DNA of 64,000 nucleotides from Rhizobium sp. L43. Lineage in GTDB: Bacteria > Pseudomonadota > Alphaproteobacteria > Rhizobiales > Rhizobiaceae. Of this stretch, positions 50,365 to 58,239 are shown one piece after another. The notes beneath the pieces were generated by a model that searched no databases, was not told the DNA's origin, and was given only the letters and a program-made list of their open reading frames with translations. Location: positions 1 through 64,000 of the forward strand of contig NZ_NWSQ01000024.1 in NCBI RefSeq assembly GCF_002531725.1, in the 5' to 3' direction. Position numbers and translations under genes: made by a program. The stretch's first letter is position 1, and each line of letters starts with the position of its first letter.

Positions 50365-51825
50365 TCAGCTTGGGATATAAACATTTGCCCCACCCTGCGA
50401 TCCGATCGACCAATTTGTGACCTGACCGGAGCGGATCAGGCGAACCATTTCCTTGCTGAAATTGTTCAAGTCCCAAACGCGACCAGCCGTGTAAGTCTCA
50501 GCCCACGGCTTGAATTCGTCGTAGAGTTCCTTCGCCTTCTTGCGCTTGCCGATCCACGACGACGGAACCTTATGCTCGTCAAGCCACTGCTCGACCACAG
50601 AACGCTCCCTGACGTATTCCTGCTGCTCGCGCAGCTGGTCAGTAATGCTTGTGGTGGGGTCCGCTCCATGCTCGTCTACGGAGTTCCACAACAGGATGGG
50701 ATTGAGCCCCTTCGTCAGCGACCAATCCGGCGTAGAGGAATAACGCAGCGCGACAAATCGGCGGTTACCGGTCTCGTCTCGGATAAGCTGGTTAAGTTCC
50801 TTGTTCGAGCAGCCGATGAATGTTGCGTTCTGGCGATACTGCACATTCGAGTTCGTGCGCATCGGGCGACCGGTCACGCTCGGCGCCGTGATCTTGTTTT
50901 TGACCGCATCGATATCCGCTTTACCGGCGAAACCCATCTCGTCCAGAAACAGCACGTAATTGCGCCACTGCTCGGTGTTGCGGTCTTCCTCAATCATTTT
51001 AAAATCGGTCGCACCTGTCAGTTCCTCGACCGGCTGCAACATGATATCGCGCACGAACGTAGACTTGCCCACGCCTTGCGGACCCAAAATCACCGGCATC
51101 AAGTGATTGCTGATTGGCAGTCCGATCATCTTGCGCTTTACCTGCCAGATGAATTTTTGCAGAACCGCCACAACGAAAGCCGCTGACGTCTCGGAAACCT
51201 CAAACTGACTAGCTACTGCATCCCATGCATCTAGCTTATCCTTGGCCTTCGGAGAGCCCGTAAAAGCGATCTGCGCGAAGACATCGACCACACGGCGATT
51301 CAGCGCCGTTTCAAACCATTTGTCGATAGCATCGGAGATTTCAGAATCACGGAAACGCAGCCCGAGTTCCGCAGCCTTCAATCGGAGATCGCGGCCTAGC
51401 GTAGCGATATTGATCTCGCTGTTTTCGATGATACGGGCGATGCCGTCGATGGTCTTATCCTTGCGGGCATCCGCTGTGACCTCGACTCCATCGAGTTGCG
51501 CAGGAATCTCCTGCTTCATAATCTGCTGGTAGTTGACGCTGATCTTGTTGTGGGCGATCCACTTATCCACGTATTCGACGGCAGTCTTGGGGATGTAGCC
51601 GAGTTCTCGCTTGATGCGAGCCTGCTTGAGCGCGCCTGCGTATTCGGCTTTGTCACAGATCGAGTTGTCGAGAAACCACTTCTTGACCGCCTTCATTTCA
51701 GGGCGCAGATCTAGCTGTATTGCGGTTTCGAAAACGTCGATTTCCTTGCCATTGGCAAACTGCGTGCGCAGTTCCTTGACAATCTCGTCTTCAAAATTGT
51801 CGGTATTATTAGGTTGTCCAGACAT
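50365..51825 (-). CDS. VapE/VirE-family replication ATPase
   Basis: 486 residues from ATG 51825 behind AAGGAG. Walker A is LGPQGVGKSTFVRDIMLQP (about residue 250), preceded by KMIGLPISNHLMPVILGPQG; Walker B is NYVLFLDEMGFAGKADIDAV; then RPMRTNSNVQYRQNATFIGC and NRRFVALRY. This is the virulence-associated-E superfamily 3-type helicase domain of phages. No primase active site is seen in the N-terminal half. It probably starts phage DNA replication at the adjacent G-rich repeats. Confidence 0.85.
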   Translation of the reverse strand: MSGQPNNTDNFEDEIVKELRTQFANGKEIDVFETAIQLDLRPEMKAVKKWFLDNSICDKAEYAGALKQARIKRELGYIPKTAVEYVDKWIAHNKISVNYQQIMKQEIPAQLDGVEVTADARKDKTIDGIARIIENSEINIATLGRDLRLKAAELGLRFRDSEISDAIDKWFETALNRRVVDVFAQIAFTGSPKAKDKLDAWDAVASQFEVSETSAAFVVAVLQKFIWQVKRKMIGLPISNHLMPVILGPQGVGKSTFVRDIMLQPVEELTGATDFKMIEEDRNTEQWRNYVLFLDEMGFAGKADIDAVKNKITAPSVTGRPMRTNSNVQYRQNATFIGCSNKELNQLIRDETGNRRFVALRYSSTPDWSLTKGLNPILLWNSVDEHGADPTTSITDQLREQQEYVRERSVVEQWLDEHKVPSSWIGKRKKAKELYDEFKPWAETYTAGRVWDLNNFSKEMVRLIRSGQVTNWSIGSQGGANVYIPS

Positions 51826-52053
51826 TATAATCTCCTTGATAAAGAAAAACCCTGCATCTGTCTGGAAACATGCAGGGTCTTCACTTGATTCATCTTGGAG
51901 ATAAGTGCTTCCATCTGCCGATAGTCTGTAACGACCTCGTTTTCCAGACAGAAGCATTACGTTCTATTTATTAATATACGCTCAAAGGCGCTCGAAATGC
52001 GATATTTTTGTTTGATTTGCCGCGCATCCATTTGGTAGATGCGCGGCAATCTG

Positions 52054-52239
52054 TTACTTGAACCAGCGGCGAGTGTTCGCCTTGATCCAAGCGTCTACGG
52101 GCTCATAATCCCCATTGAGCGTCACGTCGTCTCGCGAGATAGGTTTGACCCGCTGGACGACCTTCGACCCCTTCAGCTGCTTCGTCCGACTGACCGGATT
52201 TTTGAACTCGTAAAGAGGCTTTTGGCGATTACTACGCAT
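52054..52239 (-). CDS. Small basic phage protein
   Basis: 61 residues, rich in Lys/Arg (NRQKPLYEFKNPVSRTKQLK; DAWIKANTRRWFK). Nine bp after the preceding gene. Possible nucleic-acid binder; no family recognised. Confidence 0.6.
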   Translation of the reverse strand: MRSNRQKPLYEFKNPVSRTKQLKGSKVVQRVKPISRDDVTLNGDYEPVDAWIKANTRRWFK

Positions 52240-52248
52240 CGGCCCACC

Positions 52249-52815
52249 TCACTTCTGGCTCTTCACGAAAGCACGCCACGCCATCAAAAAGATGGGCGTG
52301 AGTGCCATCACGTCATCCTGATCGAACAAAGCGACGGCGGATTGATCGATCCCTTCATTTGCGAAGGTGAACGGTTCGCTCGGGGATGGACCGTGCAACA
52401 TCATAAAAACCATATTGGCATTCATGACGAAGTATTGGCCGTTGGACTGGAGATAACGCAGCTGCGTTTTTCCAGCTACATCGACTGAGAACCCAGTCGC
52501 ATCAGCCACGATCTGCGTTTGAGCCATTTCTGGGAACATGCTCGCGGCGATCTGATCCGCAGCTGCATTGATCGAGTGGAGTGGGAAGAGCAAATAAGGC
52601 GCGTTGATCGGCCCATTTGGCACCTGCACCCATCCAGAGGGGCAGAGTAGTTCTGTCCGACCGGGACCGCTGAAACTGAAGCAGTAGTAATCGCCTTGAG
52701 GCTTGGACTTATTCTCGACCGCAAACCCAAACAGTTTGTAGCCGAGTAGCCACACATCGTACTGATCGCCGAGTGGGCTGAGAGGATTATGAGTTATTGT
52801 CAGATTGAAAGACAT
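52249..52815 (-). CDS. Unknown phage protein
   Basis: 188 residues from ATG 52815, beta-rich (SPLGDQYDVWLLGYKLFGFA; CFSFSGPGRTELLCPSGWVQ), ending in helical ALTPIFLMAWRAFVKSQK. Cotranscribed with the small gene after it. Function unknown. Confidence 0.7.
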   Translation of the reverse strand: MSFNLTITHNPLSPLGDQYDVWLLGYKLFGFAVENKSKPQGDYYCFSFSGPGRTELLCPSGWVQVPNGPINAPYLLFPLHSINAAADQIAASMFPEMAQTQIVADATGFSVDVAGKTQLRYLQSNGQYFVMNANMVFMMLHGPSPSEPFTFANEGIDQSAVALFDQDDVMALTPIFLMAWRAFVKSQK

Positions 52816-53097
52816 TCTTTCGCCTTTGCTCTCGCTTGTTATCAAGCCCTTTCAGGGTCTTGACGCCCGGAGCAGACCTCCGGTCGGACCAAAGCATTGA
52901 CTGCCCACACGCTGGTAACGCGCCGATTTGAACGGCAAAGTCTCAGCAGCAGAGCACTTGCGAAAATGTCATATCAAAGAACAGTCCCGAGGGACCGCCG
53001 TTTGTACCATATCGACCCAATACGGCAACGATTTGCGTGAATTAAGGTTATCTGGGCGTTTAGGAAAACAGTCGCATTTTATGCGTCTGACATGGAA
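52816..53097. other. Non-coding gap with small hairpins
   Basis: No gene seen. Contains CCGGAG/CTCCGG and GTCCC/GGGAC hairpins and the 15-mer TAGGAAAACAGTCGC (53061-53075), which also occurs at 42023-42037. The promoter for 52815 probably lies here. Confidence 0.4.
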
Positions 53098-53120
53098 ACA
53101 CCGGCACAAGCTGCCGGTGT
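53098..53120 (-). terminator. Terminator after 53125-53502
   Basis: Perfect 9-bp stem ACACCGGCA/TGCCGGTGT, loop CAAGC, 5 bp past the minus-strand stop; TTTCC follows on that strand. Confidence 0.65.
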
Positions 53121-53124
53121 CCTA

Positions 53125-53502
53125 TTAGCGTTCTTCTGCCAGCACGTGCAGGATAATCTCTTCCCCATCGGCCCACGCCTTCAGCGTCGCATATTCCGAA
53201 CGTGTCAGGGTTGGTTCCCACTCGGGAAATGCGATGTTCGCGTGACGAGTGCTGCCTGGGGTGAAATGGACGTAATTTTGGGAATAGCCGCCGAGTTGTT
53301 GCATAGCCGCCTGATACTGCGATTGCGCCGCTTGCTGCGCCTGTAGTTGCGTTCCAGAGAGCATAGCGTTGAGATTATTGATCGCAGCGGATTGCGCCTC
53401 TCGGTGAGCCTCATACGCGGCTTTATCCGCTTCTAGTCGGTCCATGATCTTGCCGAGAACCTTGATCGCTGCGACATCGTTGCGGGTGAATTCTTGGGTC
53501 AT
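53125..53502 (-). CDS. Unknown coiled-coil phage protein
   Basis: 125 residues. Helical first half with a coiled coil (VLGKIMDRLEADKAAYEAHR; AQQAAQSQYQAAMQQLGGYS), then YATLKAWADGEEIILHVLA. The start overlaps the previous stop by 4 bp. Function unknown. Confidence 0.7.
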   Translation of the reverse strand: MTQEFTRNDVAAIKVLGKIMDRLEADKAAYEAHREAQSAAINNLNAMLSGTQLQAQQAAQSQYQAAMQQLGGYSQNYVHFTPGSTRHANIAFPEWEPTLTRSEYATLKAWADGEEIILHVLAEER

Positions 53503-53912
53503 GCTGCACCTCCACCGTAACGGGCGCGGTGCGCTGCTTGAGCCAATCGGTCAACGCGTCGGTTTATCACCTGCCGCAACTTGATCTCCGGCAATTCGAA
53601 GAACCAGCAATGGCGGAGACGGAATACGTCTTTGATATGCTCGGGCTGATCAGACCATTTGGGATTGCGGGAAGTTTTTTGGGAACTGAAGTCGGCCTCT
53701 GCTTTTCGCTCGGTCCAAGGCGTCACGGTCCTGAGTTTCAGGTCATGCCAGAATCGCTTACGAGGAAGCAGGGCGTTCCATTTGTGCTGAACTGCGATAT
53801 GGCGAGCCCAGTCGCCACGTGTGGTTACACCGGCATCGTTTCGTGCTGCATGGTGGTCTAAGCAGCCACGCAGGAATTGTCGTTCGGCGTTGAATTCGAG
53901 ATAATTTGTCAT
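53499..53912 (-). CDS. Unknown basic phage protein
   Basis: 137 residues, rich in Arg, Trp and His (GDWARHIAVQHKWNALLPRK; DVFRLRHCWFFELPEIKLRQ). It could bind DNA. It is coupled to the next gene and has a CCGGTAAATACGG element 29-42 bp upstream. Confidence 0.7.
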   Translation of the reverse strand: MTNYLEFNAERQFLRGCLDHHAARNDAGVTTRGDWARHIAVQHKWNALLPRKRFWHDLKLRTVTPWTERKAEADFSSQKTSRNPKWSDQPEHIKDVFRLRHCWFFELPEIKLRQVINRRVDRLAQAAHRARYGGGAA

Positions 53913-53940
53913 TGGGATTTCGCTCCTCTTGTTATTGCTG

Positions 53941-53954
53941 TCCGTATTTACCGG
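53941..53954 (-). promoter_or_regulatory. TAAATA phage promoter candidate before 53912
   Basis: Minus-strand CCGGTAAATACGGA, sharing 13 bases with the element at 29993-30006, 24 kb away. Confidence 0.5.
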
Positions 53955-53965
53955 CCAAAGAAAAA

Positions 53966-53995
53966 CCCCCTCTGCCGGAGCGTTGGCAGAAGGGG
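53966..53995 (-). terminator. Terminator after 54044-54370
   Basis: CCCCCTCTGCC/GGCAGAAGGGG (one mismatch), 8-base loop; the minus strand continues GGGTTTTTCTTTGG, a good T-tail. Confidence 0.75.
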
Positions 53996-54043
53996 CAACC
54001 GTCTTAGGGGTGCAGGGCCATGACTAAGCCGCTGCGCATGTAT

Positions 54044-54370
54044 TTAGTTGCGGACTTCAGCGAGCCACTGCTTGAGGCTCAATGTGCGGGAATCCTCATA
54101 AGGCGTAACAACCTCCGAGTTCCGGCCTTTGCGCTTTACCCCTTTGATGACCCGGCGTGTCACCGACAGGTTATTGATAGTCCACGGCTTCGTGGCGTCG
54201 ATCCGATCCACAACAACAGCGGCGGCGCCCATTTCGAACCGATCATTCCGAAGCGGGCTCTTACGCCAGTAGGCGAGCCAGTCAGGCATGGAGATTTGAA
54301 AATCGTCACGATAGCGACGCAAATATATCGAGTGTGAGCGGGTGAAATGGGCTTCTTGGGCGTGGTTCAT
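54044..54370 (-). CDS. Phage protein with AP2/HNH-like DxID...NL pattern
   Basis: 108 residues. VVVDRIDATKPWTINNLSVT resembles the conserved D-R-I-D...N segment in small phage HNH/AP2-type DNA-binding proteins; the catalytic HH pair is not seen. N-terminus FTRSHSIYLRRYRDDFQIS. Likely DNA-binding; uncertain. Confidence 0.6.
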   Translation of the reverse strand: MNHAQEAHFTRSHSIYLRRYRDDFQISMPDWLAYWRKSPLRNDRFEMGAAAVVVDRIDATKPWTINNLSVTRRVIKGVKRKGRNSEVVTPYEDSRTLSLKQWLAEVRN

Positions 54371-54487
54371 AGCGGCTCCTTTTTCCTTATTATGCAGCCG
54401 CAGGAGTTGAACCGTCGATATTCAAGACTACGGGGTCAGCCTTATGCCGACCCCGCTTGAGCAGCCAACACGTCAACGACGATGTCG

Positions 54488-54515
54488 CCAATATTTACCG
54501 GGACTAAATACGGAT
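54488..54515. promoter_or_regulatory. Back-to-back TAAATA promoter candidates
   Basis: Minus-strand TCCCGGTAAATATTGG (54488-54503) overlaps plus-strand GGGACTAAATACGGAT (54500-54515) in the 225-bp gap upstream of 54370. Confidence 0.45.
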
Positions 54516-54557
54516 GATGGATTAGCCCTGCATAGGCTTTCTCATTGTTTTTCCTTC

Positions 54558-54592
54558 GACCCTTCCCACGGTTTGTCATGGTGGGAAGGGTC
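54558..54592. terminator. Hairpin terminator near the prophage right end
   Basis: GACCCTTCCCAC/GTGGGAAGGGTC, perfect 12-bp stem, 11-base loop; TTTTCATTT follows on the plus strand. It sits just past the minus-strand stop at 54596. Confidence 0.7.
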
Positions 54593-54595
54593 TTT

Positions 54596-54958
54596 TCATT
54601 TCGCGAAACCGCCGACGATCACCTCACTCGTGATGATTTGCTGATGGGCACGAGCCGCTATCGTATAAGCGGACAATGGGAACTTGGCCGTGAAATGCAG
54701 ATCGCGTTCCACACGAAGACCGCCCGGCCCTCTTAGTTCTTCCAAATCACTCAACAAGACGTAGCCGAGTTCGGGCGAGCCTAGACCGAGATCGCAAAGG
54801 CCGAAAAGTAAATCTTCATCACCTCGGTCCATGTCCGTGATCAGCCATCTTGCTGATGCCCAGGGCGTGAACAGTTTGACAACCGGGAAATGATCCCCAT
54901 CACGGTCCAGATTGTTGCGGAAAAGTTGTTCGCGTTGTTCGAGTGTTACCAGCAGCAT
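54596..54958 (-). CDS. DUF2958 domain protein
   Basis: 120 residues, almost entirely the DUF2958 domain: LLVTLEQREQLFRNNLDRDG, HFPVVKLFTPWASARWLITD, LFGLCDLGLGSPELGYVLLS, LRVERDLHFTAKFPLSAYT. The family is common on phages and conjugative elements; function unknown. Its start overlaps the previous stop (TAATG). Confidence 0.88.
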   Translation of the reverse strand: MLLVTLEQREQLFRNNLDRDGDHFPVVKLFTPWASARWLITDMDRGDEDLLFGLCDLGLGSPELGYVLLSDLEELRGPGGLRVERDLHFTAKFPLSAYTIAARAHQQIITSEVIVGGFAK

Positions 54959-55125
54959 TATGCGGCCTCCGACTTCATGCCGAACACCTCAATCGGATAT
55001 CGGCGTTCGTTCAGCCTACGCCACGCGCGCCAGCACTCGACACTAGGAAAAGTGCGATCAAAACGTTCTGCTGCCATTGTTCCCCACACCCGAAAAGTCT
55101 GCTTCGTTTCTACTTGTGTCTGCAT
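54958..55125 (-). CDS. Small unknown phage protein at the right end
   Basis: 55 residues from ATG 55125 (QTQVETKQTFRVWGTMAAER; CWRAWRRLNERRYPIEVFG). Translationally coupled to the DUF2958 gene. The 150 bp between it and attR hold no gene and probably its promoter. Confidence 0.55.
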   Translation of the reverse strand: MQTQVETKQTFRVWGTMAAERFDRTFPSVECWRAWRRLNERRYPIEVFGMKSEAA

Positions 55126-55276
55126 TGGAATGCTCCGTGTTTCAACTACAAGTCGAACACTAAAGCCGTTGTCCAAAGAAGCGAGCAGTTTATTCCAGTT
55201 TTTGGAACCTTTTTATCAGTGAAATCAGTGGCTTAGAAATAGGTTGAAACCTAAAACGCACAATTGTTATATGCAG

Positions 55277-55280
55277 CGGC
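55277..55280. other. attR core of the prophage
   Basis: CGGC matching attL (18936-18939). To the right the host rhodanese frame resumes directly with CCG CAT TGC. Confidence 0.75.
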
Positions 55281-55418
55281 CCGCATTGCAACGGCGCTGA
55301 TAAGGCCGCACTTCGCCTCTCCCGCCTCGGCCTGTCCGTGAAACTGATGATCGGCGGCATGACCGGCTGGGCCGATGAAGGCTTAACCTTCGAACAGGGC
55401 GTTCCCGCCGCGGCCTGA
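55278..55418 (+). pseudogene. Rhodanese-like protein, 3' fragment
   Basis: Reads GPHCNGADKAALRLSRLGLS, VKLMIGGMTGWADEGLTFEQ, then GVPAAA and a stop at 55416-55418. This is the C-terminal third of the gene begun at 18667, including the end of the active-site loop and the typical GGMTGW motif. It has no start codon of its own. Phage excision at the CGGC core would restore an intact gene. Confidence 0.9.
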
Positions 55419-55523
55419 GCGGCCTCCCTTCTTCCTGACAGCGTCGCGCGTCTTTGTTCAGGCGCGCGGCGCTGTAGCAATTTGAAGGAATTATGCAGTC
55501 GGGAGAAGAGAAAATCGCTACCG

Positions 55524-56546
55524 TCAGAACTCGACGACCACCTTGCCGAAAGGCCCGCGGTAGAGATGATCGAGCGCCTGCGGGAACTCGTCGAAGGCGT
55601 AGAGCTTGTCGATCACAGGCTTCAGCCCGGTCTGATCCACTGCCCGCGCCAAATCTTCAAGCGCCCGGCGATGGCCGACGGAAATGCCCTGCACGACAGG
55701 CGCCTTGAGCAGCAGCGGGGCGGCCTGGCCGGAGACCTCGAACCCTTCGAGCACGCCGATCACGGAAATGCGGCCATTGATCGCCACCGCCTTCAGTGCC
55801 TGGTCGAGATGCGGGCCGCCGACAATCTCAAGCACGTGATCGGCGCCATAATCGCCGGTCAGCTGATAGAGCTGCTCTACCCAGTCGCCCTCGTGGCGAT
55901 TGATCGCGTGATCGGCACCGAGGGCGATGGCGCGCTCGAGTTTCTCCGCGCTGCCTGAGGTAATGAAGACCTCCGCACCATGCGCCTTGGCGATCTGCAG
56001 GCCGAAAAGCGCCACGCCGCCGGTGCCTTGCACCAGCACCTTGTCGCCGGCCTTAAGACCACCGCGTTCGATCAAGGCGAACCAGGCGGTCAGACCGGCG
56101 CAGGGCAAGGTGCTCGCCTGCGCCGCATCGAGCGTATCAGGCGCGCGCGAATACCATTCCTCGGAAAGCACGGTGTAATGGGAGAGGACGCCCGGATAGA
56201 AGCCGCCGCGTGTCTTGTAAGGCGGCGTGCGCGAGTCGCCCAGCCCGCGCCCATCGATCCAGTCGGGCGAAAAGGTCGAGATCACCCGGTCGCCCGGCTT
56301 GAAACGGCTGACCTCGGGCCCGACCGCCTCCACGACCCCCGCCATATCGGAACCCGGTACGAAGGGAAATTTCAGCGGCAATCCCATACCACTTTCCATC
56401 ACCAGCCGGTCGCGGAAATTGAGCGAGACGGCTTCCGTCCGGACGAGGATCTTGTTTTCCGACACCGGTTCGAGCGTGCGCTCGCCGATCGCGAGGTGGC
56501 GGTCCGATCCGACCGCATCAATCTGCCATTGCCGTGTCGTCTGCAT
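55524..56546 (-). CDS. Quinone-oxidoreductase-like MDR dehydrogenase
   Basis: 340 residues from ATG 56546. Medium-chain dehydrogenase fold: VSLNFRDRLVMESGMGLPLK, FPFVPGSDMAGVVEAVGPEV, nucleotide-binding VLVQGTGGVALFGLQIAKAH. The catalytic-zinc ligands of alcohol dehydrogenases are absent, so it is probably an NADPH-dependent zinc-free reductase of quinones or enals. Divergent from a LysR gene. Confidence 0.88.
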   Translation of the reverse strand: MQTTRQWQIDAVGSDRHLAIGERTLEPVSENKILVRTEAVSLNFRDRLVMESGMGLPLKFPFVPGSDMAGVVEAVGPEVSRFKPGDRVISTFSPDWIDGRGLGDSRTPPYKTRGGFYPGVLSHYTVLSEEWYSRAPDTLDAAQASTLPCAGLTAWFALIERGGLKAGDKVLVQGTGGVALFGLQIAKAHGAEVFITSGSAEKLERAIALGADHAINRHEGDWVEQLYQLTGDYGADHVLEIVGGPHLDQALKAVAINGRISVIGVLEGFEVSGQAAPLLLKAPVVQGISVGHRRALEDLARAVDQTGLKPVIDKLYAFDEFPQALDHLYRGPFGKVVVEF

Positions 56547-56589
56547 TGCCTTGCTCCTTGTCGATTGCAGGGAGCAAAACATATCGTTG

Positions 56590-56622
56590 AATATTTCGCA
56601 CCAGTTGCGATATTAATTCACC
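56590..56622. promoter_or_regulatory. LysR-type operator region between divergent genes
   Basis: TCGCA-N5-TGCGA (with AATAT and ATATT flanks) forms an imperfect dyad in the 100-bp gap between the reductase and the LysR gene. Position and dyad suit a LysR binding site controlling both. Confidence 0.5.
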
Positions 56623-56646
56623 AGAATGGTTCCATGGAGGCAACAA

Positions 56647-57546
56647 ATGGAGCAATTGAAGGGGATCTCGATCTTCGTCGAAACTGTCGAGGCCGGCGGC
56701 TTTTCGGCTGCCGCCGACCGGCTCCACCTCACCCGCTCGGCTGTCGGCAAGACGATCGCACGGCTCGAACAGCGCCTCGGAGTGCGGCTCTTCAACCGTA
56801 CGACGCGCATGCAGAGCCTGACCGAGGAAGGCCGCTTCTTCTACGAGCGCTGCCTGCGGGCGGTTGAGGAAATCCGCCTCGGGGAAGCCATGCTGGAATC
56901 CGGCCGGCGTGACGTCCGCGGCCGATTGCGCATCTCGATGCCTGTGCTTTTCGGCCGCCACTGCATCGCGCCGATCCTCGCACGCCTGCTCGATGACCAT
57001 CCGAACCTCGAACTCGACCTTTCCTTCAACGACCGTATCGTCGACCTGCTCGAGGACGGCTTCGATCTTGTCATTCGCAACGGGCCGTTGAAGGATAATC
57101 CGGATCTGATGGCCCGGGCGATCGCCCGCCAGCGCATGACCGTCTGCGCATCGCCCGCCTATCTGGAAAAATATGGGGCGCCGCAGACGGTCTTCGATAT
57201 TCCGCGGCATGAAGGCATCGTCTACAGGCGGGGCGATGATGACAAGGGTTGGATCTTTCCCACTGCAACCGATCCCGGGCGGCGGCTGGTGCCAAAAGCG
57301 CGACTGCGGCTCGACGATCTCGCTTCGATTTCCGATGCCGCCGTCGCCGGACGCGGCCTAGCCTGGCTGCCTTGCTGGCTGGTGCGCGCGGAGGTGCTGG
57401 CTGGCCGGCTCATTCAGCTGCTGAAGCAGGAACCGGCCAATGTCTTTGATGCCCATGCCGTTTGGTTGCGCTCCCCCGTCATGCTGCCGAAAGTGAGGCT
57501 CGCAATCGATACGCTGGCCGCCAGATTACCGGCAATGATGGGCTGA
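56647..57546 (+). CDS. LysR-family transcriptional regulator
   Basis: 299 residues. N-terminal helix-turn-helix: ISIFVETVEAGGFSAAADRL, HLTRSAVGKTIARLEQRLGV, RLFNRTTRMQSLTEEG. The effector domain follows (FDLVIRNGPLKDNPDLMARA). ATG 56647 fits the usual LysR start; an in-frame ATG at 56626 is less likely. It probably controls the divergent reductase. Confidence 0.93.
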   Translation: MEQLKGISIFVETVEAGGFSAAADRLHLTRSAVGKTIARLEQRLGVRLFNRTTRMQSLTEEGRFFYERCLRAVEEIRLGEAMLESGRRDVRGRLRISMPVLFGRHCIAPILARLLDDHPNLELDLSFNDRIVDLLEDGFDLVIRNGPLKDNPDLMARAIARQRMTVCASPAYLEKYGAPQTVFDIPRHEGIVYRRGDDDKGWIFPTATDPGRRLVPKARLRLDDLASISDAAVAGRGLAWLPCWLVRAEVLAGRLIQLLKQEPANVFDAHAVWLRSPVMLPKVRLAIDTLAARLPAMMG

Positions 57547-57592
57547 ACGTTCGGTGCTGATCGCCAATGGTGGATTGCAGCCGCAAGGTGAC

Positions 57593-57623
57593 GAGAAACC
57601 TATGTTATTCCTAGGCGTTTCTC
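57593..57623. other. Hairpin before the haem oxygenase gene
   Basis: GAGAAAC/GTTTCTC (7 bp, extended by CTA/TAG) about 85 bp upstream of the haem oxygenase, with GTGGC/GCCAC further down. Either a LysR-gene terminator or a leader structure. Confidence 0.35.
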
Positions 57624-57705
57624 TGGAAATAACCCGATGCCGCAGTATATCCGCTAGTTCGTCGTCCTTTGTGGCGCCTGCCACATCACTCGGAACACGG
57701 TCAGC

Positions 57706-58239
57706 ATGTCACTTCGCAGCGCCCTCCGCGCACAAACAGCAGATTGCCACGCCGCGGTCGACACTCTCTTCGGCAGTTTCAACCTCTCACGCCGCGAGGA
57801 TTATAAGGCGTTCCTGCGCGCTCATGCCCGGGTCGTACCATCCGTCGAACATGCGCTTGAGCAAGCGGGAATCGCCCAGCTGCTGCCCGACTGGCCGGAA
57901 CGAAGGCGCGCGCACCTGCTCGCTGCCGACATAAGGGCGCTCGACGATCGATTGCCCGCGCTGCTTCCGCAACCGGCATTGCGCTGCAAAGCCGCGATCT
58001 GGGGCGCCGCCTATGTCCTTGAAGGCTCCAAGCTTGGCGGTGCGCTGCTCAACAAAGCCGTAGCTGATCACCTGCCCAGCAGCTACCTCAGCCTCCAAGG
58101 CCCGAGGGGCGCCATGCGGCTCTTCATAGATCGTCTCGACGCGAGCAATGTTGACGATCTCGCCGCGGTCTCGGCGGCCCGCGATGTCTTCGATCTTTTC
58201 CTCAAGGCCGGGCAACTCGAACTGGAAGCCGTCCCATGA
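57706..58239 (+). CDS. bphO: Biliverdin-producing haem oxygenase
   Basis: 177 residues. RSALRAQTADCHAAVDTLFG carries the proximal haem-ligand His (residue 15), and AAIWGAAYVLEGSKLGGALL is the distal-helix glycine-rich segment of bacterial haem oxygenases. It converts haem to biliverdin IX-alpha, the chromophore of the phytochrome encoded next, with which it overlaps by 4 bp. Coupled expression gives chromophore and apoprotein together. Confidence 0.9.
   Translation: MSLRSALRAQTADCHAAVDTLFGSFNLSRREDYKAFLRAHARVVPSVEHALEQAGIAQLLPDWPERRRAHLLAADIRALDDRLPALLPQPALRCKAAIWGAAYVLEGSKLGGALLNKAVADHLPSSYLSLQGPRGAMRLFIDRLDASNVDDLAAVSAARDVFDLFLKAGQLELEAVP

Larger units (their letters stand above)
18940..55276. 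mobile_element. Complete-looking 36.3-kb prophage, probably short-tailed phage
   Basis: Bounded by the two halves of one rhodanese-like gene. It carries a serine integrase at the left end, terminase, portal, scaffold, capsid, adaptor, stabilisation and ejection-type proteins, tail fibres, tail lysozyme, endolysin, a VapE-type ATPase and many small unknown genes. No structural gene is visibly broken. There is no tape-measure, sheath or baseplate gene, favouring a podovirus-like virion. Base composition is lower in GC than the flanks. Confidence 0.93.

Noticed and set aside
42023..53075. 15-mer TAGGAAAACAGTCGC present at 42023-42037 and 53061-53075
   Set aside because: One shared 15-mer is expected by chance in 64 kb; both are in phage gaps but nothing else around them matches.
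18940..55276. CRISPR array
   Set aside because: No regularly spaced direct repeats were seen in the prophage or flanks.
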